A stretch of 64,000 nt of DNA, taken from Pontiella desulfatans. Its GTDB lineage: Bacteria; Verrucomicrobiota; Kiritimatiellia; Kiritimatiellales; Pontiellaceae. The stretch spans positions 2,170,001 through 2,234,000 of the forward strand of contig NZ_CAAHFG010000001.1 of assembly GCF_900890425.1 (NCBI RefSeq). The letters run 5' to 3'. A model generated the notes under the pieces. It did no database searches. It worked only from the letters and a program-made list of their open reading frames with translations, and had not been told where the DNA came from. How positions within the stretch are numbered: the first letter of the stretch is position 1; every line of letters begins with the position of its first letter. The position numbers and the translations under genes are program-made. Of this stretch, positions 59,846 to 64,000 are shown piece after piece.

Positions 59846-62800
59846 CTATTCGACCCGCTCGATTTCAAGGCGGATAAACTTGGTATTGCTGTCCACGGGG
59901 AACCGGTTGGTTACAAACTCCATCCCCTCGCCCAGATCGGCGGTGCCGGTTTCCACATAGATTCCATTCGTCCATGTACCGTCGACTAAACCCTCCCGCT
60001 GAACCAAACGATATTCAATACCGCTGTCGTCGACCGTTTTACGGGGGTAGAGATATTCCAGCCAGTTACTTCCTCCGCCCGATCCCACAAAAAATCCGGT
60101 CTCGTAGCCGTTCTCCAGCGAATTCGTGGGGTTGCCACCAATCGCATATTCACAGAGGTTGGCCAGCCCGTCGCCATCATCGTCTCCCGCCTCTCCCTGA
60201 ATCAGCAAATGGGATGCCGCCCAGGTATCGTAGGCATGTACCGAAGCCGTACAAACAAGCTCAACCTCAATCGCAGCCAACCGGAATCCGCTGTTCGTTG
60301 GGATTTCGCCGAACATCAGCGTAAAGTCTGCATCGCCCGTTTGGTTAACACCGGCATCGGGAAGCGCCCGACCACCGGGGACTTCAATCCCCAACGAGGA
60401 TACATCCACCGGAATAGTCCCGATATTGTTGGCATCAAACGCAAGATATTCGCCGGTTTTATTATTGAGAATAATGGCCGATTCAACTTCAAAATTAGCG
60501 AGTTCAACCTTGGTGACCTGCAGGACATAATTGGTCAATAATCCGGCATTGGTGGTTCCGATATTGAACGCGACCCCTTCAAACCCGTCATTGGTGGTTC
60601 CACCGATTCCCGCACCGGCCGATCCATAGCGGACTCCCATCCCCTCAGAGGCGGTCGAAGTGGTTTTGTTCAGGGCTCGAACCCCGAACGTTTCCGACGT
60701 CGACACATTGTCAAAAACGCCGGGATCGAACCGAATCTGAAACGCCGCACCATCCAGCGCCGTATCCAGGGCGGCGGTTATGCAGGGATAGTTGGCGTCG
60801 TCCCCCGAATAGTTCGCGCTGGATGCCGCATCGGCCATCCATGTCCCGCCGCCGTTAACCACGCCGGCCACGACATTGTTTTTATCCGTTGCAAGGTTGT
60901 CGCCGCGCAGGCTGATTCTGATGCCGGAGGAAGCCTCGTCCGGGACTTCGCGGTCGACGCCAAAAGAATCGAACAGCACCACATTACTCTCCGACGGATT
61001 GCTGTCGCCTTCGACCCCCGCACCGAGCCCGCACTTCAACACTTTGGTGGCATAAAACTCGTCCGGCACTTCCAGCGGCAGCTGCTCCCATTCACCGCCC
61101 GCCGCTTTTACGCGGAACTGAAAGCGGTCGGTTTCGGTGCGCCGAATAATTTCCAGATGCTCTATACCGGTTGCAAGGGGCTGAACTTCGTACACCTTGA
61201 GCTGGTCATCAACCATCTGCTCAATCTTAACCAGGTCGTCCTCGAACAGCTTCATCTGAATGTAGTTTCTCGGATCCTGCCAGTAGTGGATATAGCCGAA
61301 AATCGGCTTGGCCGCCGTAGGAAGCAGGAGGCGGGTAAAAATGCTATGGCGTTGATATTGCGGCGCATACTGAAGGAAAATATTCTGGGAGGCGTCTTCG
61401 GCACTACCGACGTACAGATCTCCTTTCTTGGGAATGATCTTCAGGAAGCCGCCGAAAAGCCAATATTTGTCGGAATTCACGTTCCAGATATTGATCCAGC
61501 GATCATCAAGCGCCGCAGCGCTGAAATCGTCCTGACCGGTTGCTACCGTTGGAGCCGCAACACCGGAAGGCCATGGCTGGAGATCCAGCGAGGGGCCTGC
61601 CACCACGAGTCGGTCGGGTGCGGCACCGTTGTCCTCATAGGTCACCCGGTCGAGATTCAGCTGGCGCACCCCTTGAGTATCGGTTTTTGAATGGGTAAAA
61701 TAGAGTCCGAAAAGTTCGTTCCCGTCCGGCGACTCCACAAAGGCCATGGCCCCGCTTCCGAGTACTTCGCCTTCCGGAAGGACTGCCCGCGCAAGGATGG
61801 GGTTTTCCGCAGCCTTGGTCCATGGCCCCAGTGGCGACGCGGATGTGGCATAGCCTACCTTGTAATTCGGTCCGCTATATAAATCGGAAGACCAGCTCAT
61901 GTAGTAATAGCCGTTGTGCTGCAGCACGTGAACCGCTTCCTGCCAGCCGTTTTCCCACGCCTGCGAGGGCTGGATGCAAAACGTCGGGCTGCCATCCAGC
62001 TCCTGCATGTTCGGCTTCAGCTTGGAAACATAGACCTTGGCGTTGCCGCCGCTGGCCGGATTGATCTTTTGATATGTGTAGTACATGTAGTATTCGCCGC
62101 CGGCTTCCATGACATAGGGGTCGATATAGCCGTTTCCATTCCACCACATGGGAGCCGCCAGTAGCTCGAAGGTATCCGTGATGTTTGTTGCACTCGCAAC
62201 ACTGATCGTGTGCAAACCACCGCTCGATGCGGTTTCGCTTGAAAAATAGAAATAATAGGTTCCGCCCGCCTTCACCATGTGCGATGCCCACATGCCCGAC
62301 AGCCCCGATCCCGCCAAATCAACCCAGTCCGGCATGGCCTCCCAATGCACCAGATCGGTGGAGCGCTTGCGGTTGTTTCGGTCTAGCAGGTAGTAGGTAT
62401 TGCCCTCTTTGAAGATATTAGGATTTCCGCTGGGGACATCCAGCGGGTTCGCAAATCCATGGATGGTTTCGGCGGGCAGGTTGGTGGCCAAAGCAGACTT
62501 GGCGGCCTGGTAAGCCTGTTCGGCTTCCACATTATTCCATTCGTTGGGGTCTAGATCATGATCGTAGAGTTCTTCCGAGCCATCGGCATATTGGATGTAG
62601 CGGTAGCGGTCGTCCCGCAGCGTGTAGTTCCCCGACTCGTGGCACGACAGCACCGGTACCGAGGATCCGCCGCTTTGCGGATTGGCCAGCAGACCGGAAA
62701 GATCGCGACCGTCAATTTCGTGAACCGGCGGAGTCAGGCCACACAACTCAATCAACGTGGGATATAGATCCTGGAGTGAAACCACTTCCGTGCAGGTGGT

Positions 62801-63856
62801 GTTGGTCGAGGTAATTCCCGGCGCGCGTACCATGAACAAGGTGTTGGCCGATTTTTCCCATAGGGTCTTTTTTCCCCAGTGCTCCTTCTCGCCATTGTGG
62901 AAACCGTTATCCGCGCAAACGACGACGATGGTGTTGGAGGCATAGGGACTGGCGTCGAGCGCCGCCAATGCGCGCCCGAAGTTCCAGTCCGCAAACGAAA
63001 CGCTCGCATAGTATGCCCGCAGCAACTCTTCCCAGTAGCCGCCATCAACCACCTTCTGATGGTTCGCCGCGCTGTTAAGCGCCCATTCCTGCGCAATGGC
63101 CGGGAGATCCGCCAAATCGTCTGCCACAACCGGCGGAAGAACCACTTCGTTCAAGGGGTTTGCATCGAAGAATCGGCGTGGCGCGGTGTAGGGATCGTGC
63201 GGGCGATATAACCCGAGCGAGATAAAAAACGGCTGCCCGTGGGCGGCCTGCAACTCCGACACGATCTTGTCGGTGTTGACGACGTCTGCAAAGTCGGAGT
63301 CGGGGCCGTCCCAAATCTGATAGTTCAGCCAGATGCCGCTATCAATCTCTTCCGCAGGTATGGCCGGAGTGGTAGGAAACGGTCCATACCCGCCGCCTAT
63401 GTTTGTATGATCGTCGAACATCGCGTCGAGCTGCGCAGTGGGATGATACGAATCGTTGTGGAATATTTTCCCAGCCACCACCGTTTTGTATCCATTGTTC
63501 TTGAAGCAATGCGGCAAGGTTTCGGTGTGCTCAAAAACGCCGCCGCTTTCCCATGGATTATCATCATTTGTATAGACGCCCGAACGATGGGGACTCACCC
63601 CGCTCAGAATCGCGCAACGGCTTGGATTGCACAGCGTCGCCGGGCACTGATTATTTGAAAAAAACAGCGCACCTTCGCGGAACGAATCCAGATTCGGCGT
63701 ATTTGGCCGGGAACCGGGCATACCCAGATCGTTCATGTCGTCGAACATGACCAGCAAAACATTCGGCGTTGTCGCCTGAGCCGGAAATCCGCCAAACATA
63801 AAAAGCACGCCCGCCAAAGCGAGGGTTCTTAAAGCCGTAGAAGCCATTCTCTTCAT
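59846..63856 (-). CDS. Sulfatase-GH43-like fusion with beta domain and C-terminal module
   Basis: The 1336-residue protein starts at the ATG at 63856; a TTG just before it is ignored. Domains are a signal peptide (1-28), an iduronate-2-sulfatase-type S1 domain (about 30-465) with CNPSR (Cys76) and CADNGFHNGEKEHWG, and a GH43-like propeller (about 470-765). A concanavalin-like domain follows (about 774-970, DDFSAAALDDRWINIW). Next is the domain shared with the PEP-CTERM neighbour (about 980-1200), then a tail with DDDGDGLANLCEYAIGGNPTN. In the GH43-like part the usual base Asp is Asn478 (SGNPNIF), while IDPYV and WQEAVHV keep the other two acids. One polypeptide may thus remove sulfate and bind or cut the sugar chain. 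Confidence 0.9.
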   Translation of the reverse strand: MKRMASTALRTLALAGVLFMFGGFPAQATTPNVLLVMFDDMNDLGMPGSRPNTPNLDSFREGALFFSNNQCPATLCNPSRCAILSGVSPHRSGVYTNDDNPWESGGVFEHTETLPHCFKNNGYKTVVAGKIFHNDSYHPTAQLDAMFDDHTNIGGGYGPFPTTPAIPAEEIDSGIWLNYQIWDGPDSDFADVVNTDKIVSELQAAHGQPFFISLGLYRPHDPYTAPRRFFDANPLNEVVLPPVVADDLADLPAIAQEWALNSAANHQKVVDGGYWEELLRAYYASVSFADWNFGRALAALDASPYASNTIVVVCADNGFHNGEKEHWGKKTLWEKSANTLFMVRAPGITSTNTTCTEVVSLQDLYPTLIELCGLTPPVHEIDGRDLSGLLANPQSGGSSVPVLSCHESGNYTLRDDRYRYIQYADGSEELYDHDLDPNEWNNVEAEQAYQAAKSALATNLPAETIHGFANPLDVPSGNPNIFKEGNTYYLLDRNNRKRSTDLVHWEAMPDWVDLAGSGLSGMWASHMVKAGGTYYFYFSSETASSGGLHTISVASATNITDTFELLAAPMWWNGNGYIDPYVMEAGGEYYMYYTYQKINPASGGNAKVYVSKLKPNMQELDGSPTFCIQPSQAWENGWQEAVHVLQHNGYYYMSWSSDLYSGPNYKVGYATSASPLGPWTKAAENPILARAVLPEGEVLGSGAMAFVESPDGNELFGLYFTHSKTDTQGVRQLNLDRVTYEDNGAAPDRLVVAGPSLDLQPWPSGVAAPTVATGQDDFSAAALDDRWINIWNVNSDKYWLFGGFLKIIPKKGDLYVGSAEDASQNIFLQYAPQYQRHSIFTRLLLPTAAKPIFGYIHYWQDPRNYIQMKLFEDDLVKIEQMVDDQLKVYEVQPLATGIEHLEIIRRTETDRFQFRVKAAGGEWEQLPLEVPDEFYATKVLKCGLGAGVEGDSNPSESNVVLFDSFGVDREVPDEASSGIRISLRGDNLATDKNNVVAGVVNGGGTWMADAASSANYSGDDANYPCITAALDTALDGAAFQIRFDPGVFDNVSTSETFGVRALNKTTSTASEGMGVRYGSAGAGIGGTTNDGFEGVAFNIGTTNAGLLTNYVLQVTKVELANFEVESAIILNNKTGEYLAFDANNIGTIPVDVSSLGIEVPGGRALPDAGVNQTGDADFTLMFGEIPTNSGFRLAAIEVELVCTASVHAYDTWAASHLLIQGEAGDDDGDGLANLCEYAIGGNPTNSLENGYETGFFVGSGGGSNWLEYLYPRKTVDDSGIEYRLVQREGLVDGTWTNGIYVETGTADLGEGMEFVTNRFPVDSNTKFIRLEIERVE

Positions 63857-63880
63857 CAAAAATATACTCTTTGAAATATG

Positions 63881-63904
63881 AAGGAGCCGCTTTCGCAGCC
63901 CCTT
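63881..63904 (-). terminator. Hairpin terminator of the gene entering from the right
   Basis: AAGGGGCTGC, GAAA and GCGGCTCCTT form a 10-bp stem (with G-U pairs) closed by a GAAA tetraloop, 21 bp after the stop at 63926. The T tract is weak on the minus strand and better on the plus strand. Confidence 0.5.
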
Positions 63905-63925
63905 TGTTTTAAAACCGTCGTTTCG

Positions 63926-64000
63926 CTAGTCGACCCGGTTGACTTCAAGGCTGATAAACTTGGTGTCAACGTCGACCGGAACCCGGTTGGTCACCATTTC
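63926..64000 (-). CDS. C-terminal end of an exported protein, start outside window
   Basis: Only the last 24 residues are seen (VTNRVPVDVDTKFISLEV plus NRVD). They match the last residues of the sulfatase fusion at 59846 (VTNRFPVDSNTKFIRLEI plus ERVE). The gene is therefore probably another multidomain enzyme with the same C-terminal module, perhaps a paralogous sulfatase on the same strand. Confidence 0.75.
   Translation of the reverse strand, partial: EMVTNRVPVDVDTKFISLEVNRVD

Overview
The window is a fragment of a carbohydrate-degrading bacterial chromosome. It carries eleven intact and one broken formylglycine-type S1 sulfatase genes, several glycoside hydrolases, three exported proteins with PEP-CTERM sorting tails, and many insertion sequences and intergenic palindromes. 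There are no rRNA, tRNA or core housekeeping genes. Sulfatase-rich loci, PEP-CTERM proteins and an ECF sigma factor next to a Ser/Thr kinase-like protein point to the PVC superphylum. Kiritimatiellota (Pontiella-like) is the best guess; this is inferred from gene content, not from a marker gene.

Layout. 0-3.5 kb: a truncated exported protein, a GHL15-like putative glycosidase and a GH29 fucosidase, all on the minus strand. 3.5-9.5 kb: repeats and a mobile-element graveyard (a complete IS110 element, a truncated IS110 gene, a truncated RAYT gene and a DDE insertion sequence). 9.6-10.2 kb: a PEP-CTERM protein. 10.5-23.4 kb: seven minus-strand sulfatases, four of them in one likely operon. 23.9-31.6 kb: plus-strand exported proteins (PEP-CTERM, a giant multidomain sulfatase, a repeat protein) with an IS1595 element between them. 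31.7-35.7 kb: an ECF sigma factor and a membrane-anchored kinase-like protein, separated by a second, almost identical IS110 copy. 36.5-47.9 kb: a minus-strand cassette of sulfatase, GH144-type glucanase, a 1939-residue protein joining a polytopic membrane domain to a GH94 phosphorylase-like module, and an unassigned large exported protein. 48.3-49.8 kb: an IS110/IS1111-like element. 50-55.7 kb: an AraC regulator convergent with a tightly coupled operon of GH5, galactose mutarotase, GH43 and a sulfatase broken by a stop codon. 55.9-64 kb: a DDE transposase, a sulfatase, a PEP-CTERM protein, a sulfatase-GH43 fusion and the tail of one more protein.

How the genes work together. Nearly all enzymes carry export signals (Sec, lipoprotein or twin-arginine). 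The set therefore looks like an extracytoplasmic machine for taking apart sulfated, fucose- and pentose-containing polysaccharides, with separate operons for different targets. Two operator-like palindromes lie upstream of sulfatase genes, and one AraC-type regulator is present. Two kinds of C-terminal tail with Asp/Asn-rich calcium-loop-like motifs recur on the sulfatases.

The strongest unusual signals are two. First, the IS110 copies carry a noncoding 5' region in which the guide segments of a bridge RNA can be read directly, and they match both the element junction and a palindromic intergenic repeat used as target. Second, the 36.5-47.9 kb cassette is built around the membrane-GH94 fusion.
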